The notes: generated by a model not told the origin, from the letters alone. 64,000 bases of DNA from Neptunicella marina (GCF_014270035.1 NZ_JACNEP010000013.1:31603-95602); one strand, 5' to 3'. Positions 26,316 to 38,136 are shown, numbered from the stretch's first letter. Numbers and translations: made by a program.

Positions 26316-27026
26316 TTATGTTGTCGATATGGAGCCGGCTCGTTTCATCGCCTCAAGCGCCAGCCTCTCGGCATTGGCAAACAGTGCCATTTCCAAATCG
26401 TACAATTTATAATCCGGAAAATATTGCAAACAATCATTAAGCAGTTGCATGTAGCTACGGTATGTATCGTCCCGTGCTATGCGTTGCCAACCGGCTTTGA
26501 CCAAATTGTTGATTTTGAATGTATCAGTGTAAACAAAACCAATGCGTTTTGTCGCATGGCCAGTCACATTGTTGCGCCCGGAAATGTAACTAAATGCAAA
26601 GCCCCGGTGAGGGTCATGAAGCCATTGCAGCGCATTTAAACTCACCGCGACCCTGGCATCGTAAATAGCAAACCGATACAAATCAGCTACGGCAAATATC
26701 TTTGAATAGCTCGCAATCCCCTTTAACGGAGTCGGTGGATTAAGCACAGATAAACGTTCAACATACTGGTGTAACGTCTCTGTTTTGTTGCCCTTAACAC
26801 CACCCCAGTCGGCTACAATCACTTTCGCCAGTTTTTGTTTACCAGCAATATCGGCTTCTAACCACTGCTGATGCAGAAAATGTTTTAATGCAATATTGGC
26901 TGAATAACCTTTTTCACCGCTTTTACCGAATCCTGCAACAACCGGAATTCTCCAGTTATACTCTTGTTTTATCAAGGGCAGCGCTTGCGCTAAATAATCC
27001 ACCAAAACAGTAACAACAGACTGCAA
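26316..27026 (-). CDS. Hypothetical protein, no family recognised
   Basis: The 236-residue protein is soluble and mixed in composition, with no signal peptide, membrane segment or known catalytic motif. Notable stretches are VVAGFGKSGEKGYSANIALK near residue 30 and HDPHRGFAFSYISGRNNVTGHATKRIGF mid-protein. It is a single gene in a minus-strand run. Nothing more can be said from sequence alone. Confidence 0.6.
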   Translation of the reverse strand: MQSVVTVLVDYLAQALPLIKQEYNWRIPVVAGFGKSGEKGYSANIALKHFLHQQWLEADIAGKQKLAKVIVADWGGVKGNKTETLHQYVERLSVLNPPTPLKGIASYSKIFAVADLYRFAIYDARVAVSLNALQWLHDPHRGFAFSYISGRNNVTGHATKRIGFVYTDTFKINNLVKAGWQRIARDDTYRSYMQLLNDCLQYFPDYKLYDLEMALFANAERLALEAMKRAGSISTT

Positions 27027-27264
27027 CTTTTACTCCTTTTCATTCACAAAAAACCACGCGCGCACCAGAAAATGTTGCGTCTGAAAAAATTCATATCGCA
27101 ATATCAGTACGCCCGGGTCAACGTGTTGTAAAAGACCAGATATTTATATTTTTCATTCATTTTTCTATTTAATATTGAGTACTTACTATCATGGTTGGCA
27201 TTTAAAATATGTTTTATGTAATGATAAAAATCATCAGGTCAGAAACTATTTGCGAGAAGGGAAT

Positions 27265-28875
27265 ATGAGTCGAAGATCCAAGTTCACAACAGCCAGTCAT
27301 GCATTGGTGTTAAGCACACTGTTGATTGGGGGCTGTAATCAAACATCATCTCCTGACGTTTCCCCCGGCACAGGCTCAAAACATGATGTCGTGGAAATTG
27401 CTAATGGAAAGTTACAGGGCATCACACAGCAAAATATCACGGTTTTTAAAGGTATTCCTTACGCGCAGCCTCCAGTAAAAGGTAATCGCTGGCGTGAACC
27501 TCAACCTGCCGCCGACTGGCAGGGCATACGTAATGCGACTCAGTTTGGCCATGACTGCATGCAGAAACCCTTTCCCAGTGATGCGGCACCTTTGGGTCAG
27601 ACACCGGCCGAAGACTGTTTATATTTAAATGTATGGACACCTAACGACATACAAAATGCCGCAGTGGTGCTTTGGATCCATGGTGGTGGTTATGTCAATG
27701 GCGGCGCCTCACCAGCCGTTTATGATGGCAGCGAGTTTGCCAGACAAGGTGTGGTATTTGTCAGCTTTAATTACCGTTTGGGGCGTTTTGGATTTTTCGC
27801 GCACCCGGCGTTAACAGCGTCACAGCAAGGTCCGATAGCAAATTACGCTTTTATGGATCAAATTGCCGCACTGAAATGGGTTAAAAACAATATAACAGCC
27901 TTTGGTGGTAATCCTGAAAAGATCACTATTATGGGTGAATCAGCAGGTGGAGGATCAGTGCACACCTTAATGCAGGCGCCAGCCAGCAAGGATTTATTCC
28001 AGAGCGCGGTGATTATGTCTGGTGGAGGGCGTTCCCTAATGGGTGAACGCAGTATAAGCGAAGGTACAGAGCAAAATCCTTCTGCCGAACAAATCGGCAT
28101 AAACTTCGCGGCAAAATACGCGATTGAAGGTAACGATGAAAAAGCCCTTCGCCAGTTGCGCGCACTTTCTGCGGAGCAGGTTGTGGATGGTTTAAATTTA
28201 ACTGCACTATTCACCCCCACTCAGGGTAAACCCACCTATGTTGGTGGTCCGCTGTTAGATGGTGAGATTATTCGGGGTAGTACTCAACAAATGGTCACCG
28301 CAGGTAAGGTGGCGCATGTTCCGGTTATGGTTGGCACCACCAGTCAGGATATCGGTTATCAATATGCAGCCAGTAAAGCCGGACTGTTTGATACCTTTAG
28401 TGAACATGCGCAGCAAGCGCAACAAGCTTATGATCCGGATAATAACTTACCACTGCAGTTATTGAGTTCTCAGGTTGGGCAGGATCGCAGCATGCAGGAA
28501 CCAGCTCGCTTTTTTGCAACACAAATGACCAGACTGGGTGAGCCCGCTTATCTGTATCGCTTTTCCTATGTGGCGAATGAAATTCGTGATGGTCAGGGTG
28601 CGCAACACGCCACCGATATCCCGTTTTTCTTTAACACCATAGAACGTAAATATTCAGCACTTACCGCGCAGGATAAACAAGCAGCACTATTACCATTCCG
28701 TTATCTGGTTAACTTTATTAAAACCGCTAATCCCAATGGAGGTGGTTTACCTGAATGGCAGGCATTTCAACCTGATAGAGCGAACATAATGAACTTCAGC
28801 GCTCAGGGTAATGCTGTACATGGTGAAGATCCATGGAAAGCCCGGTTAGATGCGGTGGCCGCCTCAGCTCAATAA
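27265..28875 (+). CDS. Type-B carboxylesterase, lipoprotein
   Basis: The 536-residue protein starts at ATG 27265 after AGAAGGG. A signal peptide ends in the lipobox IGGC (Cys24). The hydrolase core has FKGIPYAQPP, EDCLYLNVWTP, the oxyanion stretch WIHGGGYVNG and the nucleophile elbow GESAGGGS with Ser226. It is a carboxylesterase of the cholinesterase family, likely anchored in the outer membrane. A terminator follows at 28888. The substrate is unknown. Confidence 0.93.
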   Translation: MSRRSKFTTASHALVLSTLLIGGCNQTSSPDVSPGTGSKHDVVEIANGKLQGITQQNITVFKGIPYAQPPVKGNRWREPQPAADWQGIRNATQFGHDCMQKPFPSDAAPLGQTPAEDCLYLNVWTPNDIQNAAVVLWIHGGGYVNGGASPAVYDGSEFARQGVVFVSFNYRLGRFGFFAHPALTASQQGPIANYAFMDQIAALKWVKNNITAFGGNPEKITIMGESAGGGSVHTLMQAPASKDLFQSAVIMSGGGRSLMGERSISEGTEQNPSAEQIGINFAAKYAIEGNDEKALRQLRALSAEQVVDGLNLTALFTPTQGKPTYVGGPLLDGEIIRGSTQQMVTAGKVAHVPVMVGTTSQDIGYQYAASKAGLFDTFSEHAQQAQQAYDPDNNLPLQLLSSQVGQDRSMQEPARFFATQMTRLGEPAYLYRFSYVANEIRDGQGAQHATDIPFFFNTIERKYSALTAQDKQAALLPFRYLVNFIKTANPNGGGLPEWQAFQPDRANIMNFSAQGNAVHGEDPWKARLDAVAASAQ

Positions 28876-28887
28876 ATCATCTGTGAT

Positions 28888-28914
28888 AAAAAGCCGCAAC
28901 AATGCGGCTTTTTT
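28888..28914. terminator. Bidirectional intrinsic terminator
   Basis: AAAAAGCCGCA pairs with TGCGGCTTTTTT across a four-base loop, between the convergent carboxylesterase and acetyltransferase genes. Confidence 0.85.
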
Positions 28915-28932
28915 CATGCTAAATATGCTTTC

Positions 28933-29427
28933 TTACATCAATGTTTTAAACATCACGTAAGCATCAACAAAACCTAATGATTTGCTGTTATAAGCGTTAG
29001 GTATAGTGCCCACAATATCGAAGCCATGCTTTTTCCATATACGTATGGCGCCCTGATTGCTGGACACCACAAAATTAAACTGCATCGCACGATATCCAAG
29101 CGACAGCGCGTGTTGTTGAGAATGCTCGCACATTTGTGATGCTAACCCCCGTCCACGGGCTTCTGGTGACACAATATATCCGCAATTACACACATGGGAT
29201 CCCGGCCCCGGATGATTGGTTCTCAGATAATAAGTACCGACCAGATTGTGGTTAGCATCTTCCACCACCCAGCAATATTCAGGCATCTCCACCCAAACTT
29301 TTTTGGCTTGTTGTTCACTGATATCTGTTGCAAATGCATAGGTCTCACCAGCAGCAAATACAGGCTGTAAAAGCCGCCAAAGAGGAGGCCAGTCCTGCGG
29401 GTGATAGGGTCGAATTGAAAAGGTCAT
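28933..29427 (-). CDS. GNAT N-acetyltransferase (phosphinothricin-acetyltransferase-like)
   Basis: The 164-residue protein has SIRPYHPQDWPPLW, CGYIVSPEARGRGLASQMCEHSQQH (acetyl-CoA loop) and SSNQGAIRIWKKHGF. It resembles the small-molecule acetyltransferases related to PAT/Pat-type enzymes. Substrate unknown. Confidence 0.85.
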   Translation of the reverse strand: MTFSIRPYHPQDWPPLWRLLQPVFAAGETYAFATDISEQQAKKVWVEMPEYCWVVEDANHNLVGTYYLRTNHPGPGSHVCNCGYIVSPEARGRGLASQMCEHSQQHALSLGYRAMQFNFVVSSNQGAIRIWKKHGFDIVGTIPNAYNSKSLGFVDAYVMFKTLM

Positions 29428-29509
29428 TATATGTCTGGTGAATAAATACGAAAGGCATATTGCCTTGCCGCAGTTCTGCCTTCAAGTCAGCTGAATGACT
29501 TTTTCACAG

Positions 29510-29920
29510 CTAAGGACGAAACTTTACATTTAATGCTTTGATAAAGGCCTGTTTATCCGCAGGAGAAATCAGCACATGTTTATTATCTGCGTAATATATA
29601 TCGAGACGGTCGAGTGACAAAGCCGGGCTGGAAACAGGATTTTTGGACGGTTTAATCGCGTAAATATCTGCCAGTCGAATTGTCCACTTAAATGGACCGC
29701 TCTGAATTAACAGATGGCTGTGATTAATTAAATAACGGGTTGAACGAATCAGCCACATTGGCGCGACAACGCCCATAATAAAAACAAACAGCGCAATGCC
29801 CAACGACACAATATCAGCTGACTGGGAAACAATTTTTAACACTGCACCAAAACTCATAACCGCGGTGCCATAGATAATCACCATTAACCACAGGTCTTTT
29901 TTTGAACTAAACTTGTACAT
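29510..29920 (-). CDS. PH-domain-like membrane protein
   Basis: From MYKFSSKKD the 136-residue protein has two membrane segments (LWLMVIIYGTAVMSFGAVL, LGIALFVFIMGVVAPMWLI) and a C-terminal bacterial PH-like region with LADIYAIKPSKNPVSSPALSLDRLDIYY and FIKALN. Such PH_YdjX-like proteins are membrane anchored; function unknown. ATG at 29920 follows GGAGGAAT. Confidence 0.72.
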   Translation of the reverse strand: MYKFSSKKDLWLMVIIYGTAVMSFGAVLKIVSQSADIVSLGIALFVFIMGVVAPMWLIRSTRYLINHSHLLIQSGPFKWTIRLADIYAIKPSKNPVSSPALSLDRLDIYYADNKHVLISPADKQAFIKALNVKFRP

Positions 29921-30228
29921 TGATTCCTCCTTGAATACGGCGACAACATTGATCTGTTGTGCTAAACCGACTTCCGTAACGGTATGTACTCTGGTTTGTG
30001 CCAAACTGCCGCTTTACGTCCCGCTCCGGCAAAGGCATAACCTCGCCCCGTTTGCCTGTTCTCTAATTGATTTGATCCCCAGCAACACCAAATACAATCA
30101 CCATAAACAGCTTTTTAAGCATAGCGCACTTTTCCTTAAGATTTCCTTTACGCCATCCTGACAAAGGGTTGCTGATTATAACGGTGTTACCAGCGGGCAG
30201 TTTCTCCCGCCCTTTATCAGGTTTAAAT

Positions 30229-30496
30229 TAGGGTCTGCTGAACTTTGCTGTATAAATTTTGTTCTAACTAAACGCTTTTTAATCGCGGCGCTTATTTGCA
30301 GGCCTAATGTATTAAGTCAAAAATAGGCAACAAAGAGTAAAAAGCGTTTAGGACGAACCCTTCGGGCAACGTTTGCGCGGCATTTTTACTACTTCAGCAC
30401 TCATTCATGTAGAACAACTACACCACAATCGTGCCTCATTGTTTAAATACCGCGCAATTCGTTGCAAAAGCATACAGCAAAGTTCAACAGACCCTA
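30229..30496. mobile_element. MITE copy 1, TA-flanked
   Basis: A 264-base element (30231-30494) has matching ends, starting GGGTCTGCTGAACTTTGCTG and ending in the complement CAGACCC after GCATACAGCAAAGTTCAA. TA at both borders is the target duplication, as for IS630/Tc1-mariner elements. An internal palindrome-rich core has GTAGAACAACTACAC. No transposase gene is inside. Related to 35847-36129 and, inverted, to 40211-40478. Confidence 0.85.
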
Positions 30497-31012
30497 GCGT
30501 CCCATAGCCGATAACGTTGCGAAGATAATAATACCGATTCCAATCACTGACGCCGCAACATATAAGCCAATGGACTTATGAGCTGCAGTCTCCCCGTACG
30601 GATTGGTGCCTGATACAAAGGATTGTACTTTACTCAGTCGTTTGTAACTCATCACAATGACAGGTAACGCAACTATGCTGCCAGCACATTCAATCACCAG
30701 TAATGGTAACGACATTGGTGTAGGTGACACAGGAAAGATTTTTGCCAAATCAAGCAGATACACCAGCAAATAACTAATGCCACATGCCAGTGCCAGCGAG
30801 TAACTCCAGTGGCGCTTACGGTACACTCCGTAAGCAACAAACAAGCTGCCCATGCCTAGAATAGTCAAAAACGCATTAAACAGTCCCAGAATTACTGGCG
30901 AAATATGCGAGAAGTCGCGAATTTCTATCGGTCCGCCGGGGACTAAAATACTTAACAGCAGCATAGAAACCACAAGCAAAATAGAAAGATGACGATGGGA
31001 ATGGTTTGTCAC
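30494..31012 (-). CDS. Hypothetical integral membrane protein
   Basis: From the GTG at 31012 (after AGGAGG) the 172-residue protein starts MTNHSHRHLS. It has about five hydrophobic segments (LSILLVVSMLLLSILV, VILGLFNAFLTILGMGSLFVAYGV, LALACGISYLLVYLL, LLVIECAGSIVALPVIV, IGLYVAASVIGIGIIIFATL). The last bases of its TAG stop are TA from the MITE target duplication plus the first G of MITE copy 1. No family recognised. Confidence 0.65.
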   Translation of the reverse strand: MTNHSHRHLSILLVVSMLLLSILVPGGPIEIRDFSHISPVILGLFNAFLTILGMGSLFVAYGVYRKRHWSYSLALACGISYLLVYLLDLAKIFPVSPTPMSLPLLVIECAGSIVALPVIVMSYKRLSKVQSFVSGTNPYGETAAHKSIGLYVAASVIGIGIIIFATLSAMGR

Positions 31013-31125
31013 AATTGCCTCCTGCACGGCGTTACAAACATAATCAATAAAATTAAGTTTGGCATTAAGCGGGCTAATAAGCTGTAACAGTATGTTTTAA
31101 ATCGTAATCCATGAACTCAACACAT

Positions 31126-31677
31126 TTAGCTTTTAACAAAGGACTGAATTTGCTGCATATATTGATCATATCCTTGCCCATTGAAGTGGGCGGAATAGCG
31201 ATTCATAAAACCGTGTTGATACTGACATTGCGCCACTTGCACCAACGCTTTACGTTGCAGTTTTTGCATAAGCTGAGGCACACTAAAATGTTGCTCCGAA
31301 GCCGGAAAAATTAATCTGACTGGAAACTCAGGCTCAACGTCAGCGTGATGCCGAATTTGAGAGCCATAAAAACCTAACGCTTTATCAATATTGGTAACTT
31401 GAGGATCAGATGACAAACACCAGGTCACCGACGCGCCCATGCTAAAACCAACTAGTTGGCAATTATCACCGGCCTGTTGAACCTGACATTTTAGTTCGGT
31501 GAGATAACGCGCTAAACCCACATTCCGGCTAAAATAGTCATACGCCTGCGCTTCATCAGCAAACTGCATATCTCGCCCCTGATACGGATCAACAATAACA
31601 ACATCATCATCAATACTATCTGCGATGCACTGCAAGGCATTGGTATAACCAAAAATATCCGCAACAACAATAATCAC
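31126..31677 (-). CDS. Dienelactone hydrolase-like alpha/beta hydrolase
   Basis: The 183-residue protein has the DLH core: VVIVDPYQGRDM, nucleophile elbow GFSMGAS with Ser79, and QYQHGFMNRYSAHF near the catalytic His. It lies just before a DUF6653 gene on the same strand. The substrate is unknown. Confidence 0.82.
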   Translation of the reverse strand: MIIVVADIFGYTNALQCIADSIDDDVVIVDPYQGRDMQFADEAQAYDYFSRNVGLARYLTELKCQVQQAGDNCQLVGFSMGASVTWCLSSDPQVTNIDKALGFYGSQIRHHADVEPEFPVRLIFPASEQHFSVPQLMQKLQRKALVQVAQCQYQHGFMNRYSAHFNGQGYDQYMQQIQSFVKS

Positions 31678-31678
31678 A

Positions 31679-32191
31679 TCAACCTCTTTTTAACCAACTT
31701 GCGTATTCTGGCTGTGTGTCTTTTAAATCCAGGTACAACCACACCATACGATCAACAAACCATGCTTTAAATAACATCACCCATAAATTCCCCAGCACCA
31801 CAGCCCAAATATTTAAGGTAACCCAACCATAAAATAAAATCGGTACACCAATGGCAGTAAAAAGCTGTAATAACAGGCAAACATGCTGATGATGTGTTGG
31901 TAAGTCTTTTTTATCGGTAGCCAGAAAAATCCGTTCACCAAAGGTGCCCATGGATGCCCAGTTATTTGTTGTTTTAGGTGGCCCAAACAATCGAGGGTTT
32001 AGCCAAGTCCACAACAAACATAAAGCGATAGCGATGACACAATACCAGCCTATCCATTCACGTGACCATATAGCGAGACTGAGCAGCGGTAAAATAGAAA
32101 AACGTGAATAGACACTTTTGGGATTGGCATGACGAGCCCATGCATTTTCATCCATCAGCATGGTGCTCTGTGCCCATTGAGTAAAATCCAT
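31679..32191 (-). CDS. DUF6653-type membrane protein
   Basis: The 170-residue protein has MDFTQWAQSTMLMDENAWARHANPKSVYSRFS at the start and about four hydrophobic segments (IGWYCVIAIALCLLW, LLLQLFTAIGVPILFYGWV, IWAVVLGNLWVMLF). It ends WFVDRMVWLYLDLKD. This matches the general layout of DUF6653 proteins, whose role is unknown. It precedes the DLH-like gene by one base. Confidence 0.7.
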   Translation of the reverse strand: MDFTQWAQSTMLMDENAWARHANPKSVYSRFSILPLLSLAIWSREWIGWYCVIAIALCLLWTWLNPRLFGPPKTTNNWASMGTFGERIFLATDKKDLPTHHQHVCLLLQLFTAIGVPILFYGWVTLNIWAVVLGNLWVMLFKAWFVDRMVWLYLDLKDTQPEYASWLKRG

Positions 32192-32243
32192 TTAACCGAC
32201 AGTCCTTAAAATTATCTCTAACTGAAAACCAATAAAAACGGCG

Positions 32244-32831
32244 TTAAAGCGGTTTTTGACCAATAAACTGGATGACACAGGCTTCCCCCGTGTGGAATTT
32301 ACCTTCAACAATATTGCGAGTGACTTCCTGCAACACAACAGGTGTTAGTGTTGGCCATTCGGTTTGTATTTTTTCCAGCGACATCAACATATCGATATCC
32401 TTTGGTCCGCCAGTCTCTCGCTCTAATTGTTCTTCAGCATAAGCTTCTAAAATCAACAATCCACCCGGCTTTAAGCTTTGTTCAATCAATGGATACAGAC
32501 GGTGACGAATAACACTGGGCAAATGTGCCGAAATTGAAACCACTGAACCATAAAGATTTGATGCTGGCATAAAATCAGCCAAATCAACCACTTCAGTTTG
32601 GATTGTCAGTTGTTTACTTGTGGCCAGCGCTTGCGCTTTTTGCAAGCCAACGGCTGAACTGTCCACCCCTAATACATCTAAACCTAAGCTGGCTAAATAG
32701 ACTGCGTTACGCCCCTCTCCTTCGGCTAATGACAGCACAGGGCCTTTTATTTGTCCGGCATATTCACGTAAAAAATCGTTGGGTTCAGTGCCGTAAACAT
32801 AGTCTTTATCCGCGTATCGTTGATCCCACAT
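32244..32831 (-). CDS. SAM-dependent methyltransferase, TehB-like
   Basis: The 195-residue protein has MWDQRYADKDYVYGTEPNDFL, VLSLAEGEGRNAVYLASLG (SAM motif I) and LGVDSSAVGL (motif II acid). This type resembles tellurite-resistance/thiopurine methyltransferases. The substrate is unknown. A rhodanese and a cupin gene lie upstream on the same strand, probably co-transcribed. Confidence 0.86.
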   Translation of the reverse strand: MWDQRYADKDYVYGTEPNDFLREYAGQIKGPVLSLAEGEGRNAVYLASLGLDVLGVDSSAVGLQKAQALATSKQLTIQTEVVDLADFMPASNLYGSVVSISAHLPSVIRHRLYPLIEQSLKPGGLLILEAYAEEQLERETGGPKDIDMLMSLEKIQTEWPTLTPVVLQEVTRNIVEGKFHTGEACVIQFIGQKPL

Positions 32832-32842
32832 AAATGACCTCT

Positions 32843-33178
32843 TCAGGGTTGGGATGAAATATCGGTATTGAGCTTTCTCTCTTGTCTGGCGTCGTCAATA
32901 CCTCCGGCGTTCTGCACATTGGTATAACCCGCTTCTTGCAGGGCTTCTAATGCCAAACCGGCACGACGGCCACTGCGGCAATACAAATGGATTTCAGTAT
33001 TTTTATCCGGGTAGAGTTTGCCTAACTCTTCCACTATTTGTACATGGGGAATTTGAATATCCCCTTTTATGTGATCCTGTGCATATTCTTCATCGCTGCG
33101 CACATCTACCCAAACAGCCTGCGCCAGAGTAAACGTACTGAACAGCAATGTTGCCATAGCTAACATCAATTTTTTCAT
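32843..33178 (-). CDS. Periplasmic rhodanese-domain protein, PspE-like
   Basis: The 111-residue precursor has a signal peptide (LMLAMATLLFSTFTLA) and a single rhodanese domain with VWVDVRSDEEYAQDHIKGD and the active-site loop YCRSGRRA. Its Cys is the sulfur carrier. Size and signal peptide match periplasmic PspE-type sulfurtransferases. It lies between cupin and methyltransferase genes. Confidence 0.89.
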   Translation of the reverse strand: MKKLMLAMATLLFSTFTLAQAVWVDVRSDEEYAQDHIKGDIQIPHVQIVEELGKLYPDKNTEIHLYCRSGRRAGLALEALQEAGYTNVQNAGGIDDARQERKLNTDISSQP

Positions 33179-33201
33179 TGGATTTTCCTTTTAACAAAAA
33201 C

Positions 33202-33543
33202 TCAAATACTGCCTTCTTGTTCAACAACTAATATACGTGCTTCACCCAACGGATGAGCGACATGCTCTGTACCAATCGATGCATAAAAAATATCACCGGT
33301 ATTGAGCAAAGCAATTTGTTCTTTTGCTTGCTGTTTGTAGTGCATTTCAACCTGACCGTCGAGCACGACAAAAACTTCCTCTCCATCGTTGATATGCCAT
33401 TTATAGGGTTTATCCGTCCAGTGTAATTTGGTGGTAATACCCTTCATATTGGCAATGGGTAACGAATCCCAGGCCTTTTTACCGGTAAAACTTTTACTTC
33501 TGATTATTTGCACCCAATTCCCCTTTTCATCCAGCCACGTCAC
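33202..33543 (-). CDS. Cupin-domain protein
   Basis: The 113-residue protein has WHINDGEEVFVVLDGQVEMHY and TGDIFYASIGTEHVAHPLGEA, the two cupin motifs. It is likely the first gene of the cupin-rhodanese-methyltransferase run. A terminator lies just upstream. Function unknown. Confidence 0.83.
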   Translation of the reverse strand: MTWLDEKGNWVQIIRSKSFTGKKAWDSLPIANMKGITTKLHWTDKPYKWHINDGEEVFVVLDGQVEMHYKQQAKEQIALLNTGDIFYASIGTEHVAHPLGEARILVVEQEGSI

Positions 33544-33555
33544 TGACTTATATAC

Positions 33556-33594
33556 AAAAACCCCAGATTGTAGATAAACACAATCTGGGGTTTT
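33556..33594 (-). terminator. Intrinsic terminator of katG
   Basis: AAAACCCCAGATTG (33556-33570 region) pairs with CAATCTGGGGTTTT (33581-33594), with T-rich flank on the minus strand just after the katG stop at 33632. Confidence 0.82.
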
Positions 33595-33631
33595 ATCAGC
33601 CGTAAAACAAGCTGTTTAGTGCAACGTCACC

Positions 33632-35845
<2,214 letters not shown>

Positions 35846-35846
35846 T

Positions 35847-36129
35847 TAGGGCGTGTTGATTTTTGGTATATGAATTTTGTTCAAGCTCAAAGCCTTTTGA
35901 TCGCGACGCCGGGTTGCAGACCTAGTGGGTCTAAGTCAAAACCCGGTAACAAAGAACAGAAGGTTTTGAGTTGAACCCCTTTCTTTAAAACCGTGGGGGC
36001 AGTGTTTGTCGCGCATTTCTGCGGCGTTATCGCTCATTCATGTAGAATAACTACACGTCATTCGCTCTGCATTGTTTAAAGTCGCGACAAACTGCTGCAA
36101 AAACACATACCAAAAATCAACACGCCCTA
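35847..36129. mobile_element. MITE copy 2, TA-flanked
   Basis: A 279-base element (35849-36127) starts GGGCGTGTTGATTTTTGG and ends CAAAAATCAACACGCCC, flanked by TA. It shares the internal TCATTCATGTAGAAT and TTGTTTAAAGTCGCGACAA core with the other copies but is more diverged and slightly longer. It lies between katG and a small membrane-protein gene. Confidence 0.82.
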
Positions 36130-36307
36130 AGTATTGGACAGATAACTGGATTTGTTAAATCGCTTATAACGAAAGAGTTGATAGTTAAAATCTATCAAAG
36201 AGGAGGGGTAGGATAGATATGGATTTAAAACAGTAAAAAATATATGGCTAAGATCTGCAAATTGATTACTTGCGTGCAGCAGCCACCATAGCTGAATAAA
36301 GCGTCAA

Positions 36308-36505
36308 TTATTCTTTAGGATCCGTATTCTTTTTCTGTTTATTTTGCGTCGTAATCATTGCTGCACCTATAGCAATACCAATGCCAATTCCAAGAACGAA
36401 ATTTTGCAAAGCAACACCTAACGCCACACCAATAGCCACTCCTACGCCTATACCGACAACGACTGGCTTTTCTGCCTTGCCAAACTGAGTAGTTAACTTT
36501 TTCAT
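36308..36505 (-). CDS. Small glycine-zipper membrane protein
   Basis: The 65-residue protein has a Gly-rich hydrophobic stretch VVVGIGVGVAIGVALGVAL and a second one, FVLGIGIGIAIGAAMI, then a charged tail. It resembles the protein at 19140-19379. Function unknown. The 36130-36307 gap to the MITE holds no other gene. Confidence 0.6.
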   Translation of the reverse strand: MKKLTTQFGKAEKPVVVGIGVGVAIGVALGVALQNFVLGIGIGIAIGAAMITTQNKQKKNTDPKE

Positions 36506-36517
36506 TTCAACTTCCGA

Positions 36518-37288
36518 TTATATTTTTCGCGCTTTGATTGAATACACCAGGGGAACTTGCTGTCCTTTGTACAACATTTGATACCCCAAATTTGGCACAA
36601 ACTCCAACCCATCAAAACAATTATATGGGCTAAAGGGATATTCAGAGAAAGACTCAATTGTCAATCCGGCAGCAATCAACGCACTTATCACTTCACTGAT
36701 TGAATGGGACCAGGTCACTGTTGTAGATTTCGACCCATCACAGTTTTCGGTATTAGTGCCTTCCTCCTCAATATCAGGCTGCCCAGTTGGGAAATACGAA
36801 TAACCCGATAACAAATCGTTAACTGTATGAAATTCAACAAGATGAAACTCACCGCCAGACTTTAGCGTGCTGGAAACCGTTTGCGCCCAGTCCTGCAAGT
36901 CAGGTAGCCAGCACAACACGCCATATGAGGTAAAGACGATATCAAATTGTTGTCTGTTTCCGTGTCCAAACTGCACTACATCACTTTGGATGAAATCTAC
37001 ATTCAGACCCAAAGACTGATTGAGTAAATTAGCTTGTTCGATAGCGTGAGAAGACAAATCAACCCCGGTAACCAACGCCCCCCGACGAGCCCAGGACAAG
37101 CTATCCTGACCAAAATGGCATTGTAAATGCAGCAGAGACTTGCCCTGTACATTGCCAACTTGTTCCAGTTCAATTGGATTTAATGAACACTTACCCTGTA
37201 TGAATGACTCAACATCATAAAACTCAGATTCAACATGTATCTGAGTTCTTTTATCCCAGGCTTGTTTATTTACGCTTAAATAATCCAT
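36518..37288 (-). CDS. Class I SAM-dependent methyltransferase
   Basis: The 256-residue protein starts MDYLSVNKQAWDKRTQIH and has SAM motif I as LLHLQCHFGQDSLSWAR, motif II VTGVDLSSHAIEQA, then VFTSYGVLCWLPDLQDWA and FHLVEFHTV. The ATG at 37288 was chosen by family start. The substrate is unknown. The GFA gene lies just upstream. Confidence 0.85.
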   Translation of the reverse strand: MDYLSVNKQAWDKRTQIHVESEFYDVESFIQGKCSLNPIELEQVGNVQGKSLLHLQCHFGQDSLSWARRGALVTGVDLSSHAIEQANLLNQSLGLNVDFIQSDVVQFGHGNRQQFDIVFTSYGVLCWLPDLQDWAQTVSSTLKSGGEFHLVEFHTVNDLLSGYSYFPTGQPDIEEEGTNTENCDGSKSTTVTWSHSISEVISALIAAGLTIESFSEYPFSPYNCFDGLEFVPNLGYQMLYKGQQVPLVYSIKARKI

Positions 37289-37316
37289 TTTGGTTTCGTA
37301 TTTAATATCTGGCTTA

Positions 37317-37724
37317 TTACGGCTGTTTATCAAATACTTTTACCCCTTCCGGGATTTGATACCAGTCCTGTTTTTCACTTACCCACACATGTGCAGTGGG
37401 CTGAATTAAACTGGTATCAGATAAATTGGAAGGCTTGAGTTTTAACGTATCAGGTTCAGCCGGATTAAAGTGATAAATACGGTTGCCGCAGGTGGGACAA
37501 AATTTGGCACCACTCACATTACCGCTGTCCGCAGTACGCTGCCAATGCGCCATATGACCATCAAATTGCACATCTTCGGTTCTGACCATAGCGGTAATGC
37601 TAAAGGCGCTGGTGGATAATTTCTGACATTCTTTACAGTGACAGGCCACAACCATTAATGGCGCGGCTTTTAATGTGTATTTAACCCCGCCACACTGACA
37701 TGAACCTTCAACCGGGTATTGCAT
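37317..37724 (-). CDS. GFA family protein
   Basis: The 135-residue protein has GSCQCGGVKYTL, VACHCKECQKLSTSAFS and KFCPTCGNRIYHFN, the full two-zinc GFA pattern. It is the third GFA gene in the window. Function unknown. Confidence 0.88.
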   Translation of the reverse strand: MQYPVEGSCQCGGVKYTLKAAPLMVVACHCKECQKLSTSAFSITAMVRTEDVQFDGHMAHWQRTADSGNVSGAKFCPTCGNRIYHFNPAEPDTLKLKPSNLSDTSLIQPTAHVWVSEKQDWYQIPEGVKVFDKQP

Positions 37725-37785
37725 TGTTCCTTCCTTTGTTTTGTTCGCATATTCATTATTGACTGTGTTAACCGGCGAGTATCGG

Positions 37786-38136
37786 CTAACGCATTATTTT
37801 TTCCATCGCCTTGCCTTTGGCAAGTTCATCGATAATTTTATCCAGATAACGCACATTCTGAACCAGATTATCTTCAATCTCTTCCACCCTGATACCGCAT
37901 ATCGCGCCTTTAATTAGCTGGCAATTAGGATGTAATTGCGGTGCCTCGGCAAAAAATGTTTCGAAGGAAGATTGCTTAGCAATTTGCTGCTCCAGAGCAG
38001 TCTTATCGTAGCCGGTTAACCAACAGATAAGCTTATCCACGTCTTGTTGTGTGCGATTTTTGCGCTCGGCTTTTTGCACATACATTGGATAAACCCTGGC
38101 AAAGGTTAGCGCATAGATCCGATCGACAGAGTTCAT
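37786..38136 (-). CDS. DUF2200 family protein
   Basis: The 116-residue protein has [39 protein letters not shown], the DUF2200 signature, and [35 protein letters not shown]. Role unknown. It overlaps the next small gene by four bases (ATGA). Confidence 0.85.
   Translation of the reverse strand: MNSVDRIYALTFARVYPMYVQKAERKNRTQQDVDKLICWLTGYDKTALEQQIAKQSSFETFFAEAPQLHPNCQLIKGAICGIRVEEIEDNLVQNVRYLDKIIDELAKGKAMEKIMR

Noticed and set aside
30229..30496. MITE copies as attC sites or CRISPR repeats
   Set aside because: Ends are 20-base inverted repeats bordered by TA, with no GTTRRRY cores and no short repeat-spacer array.
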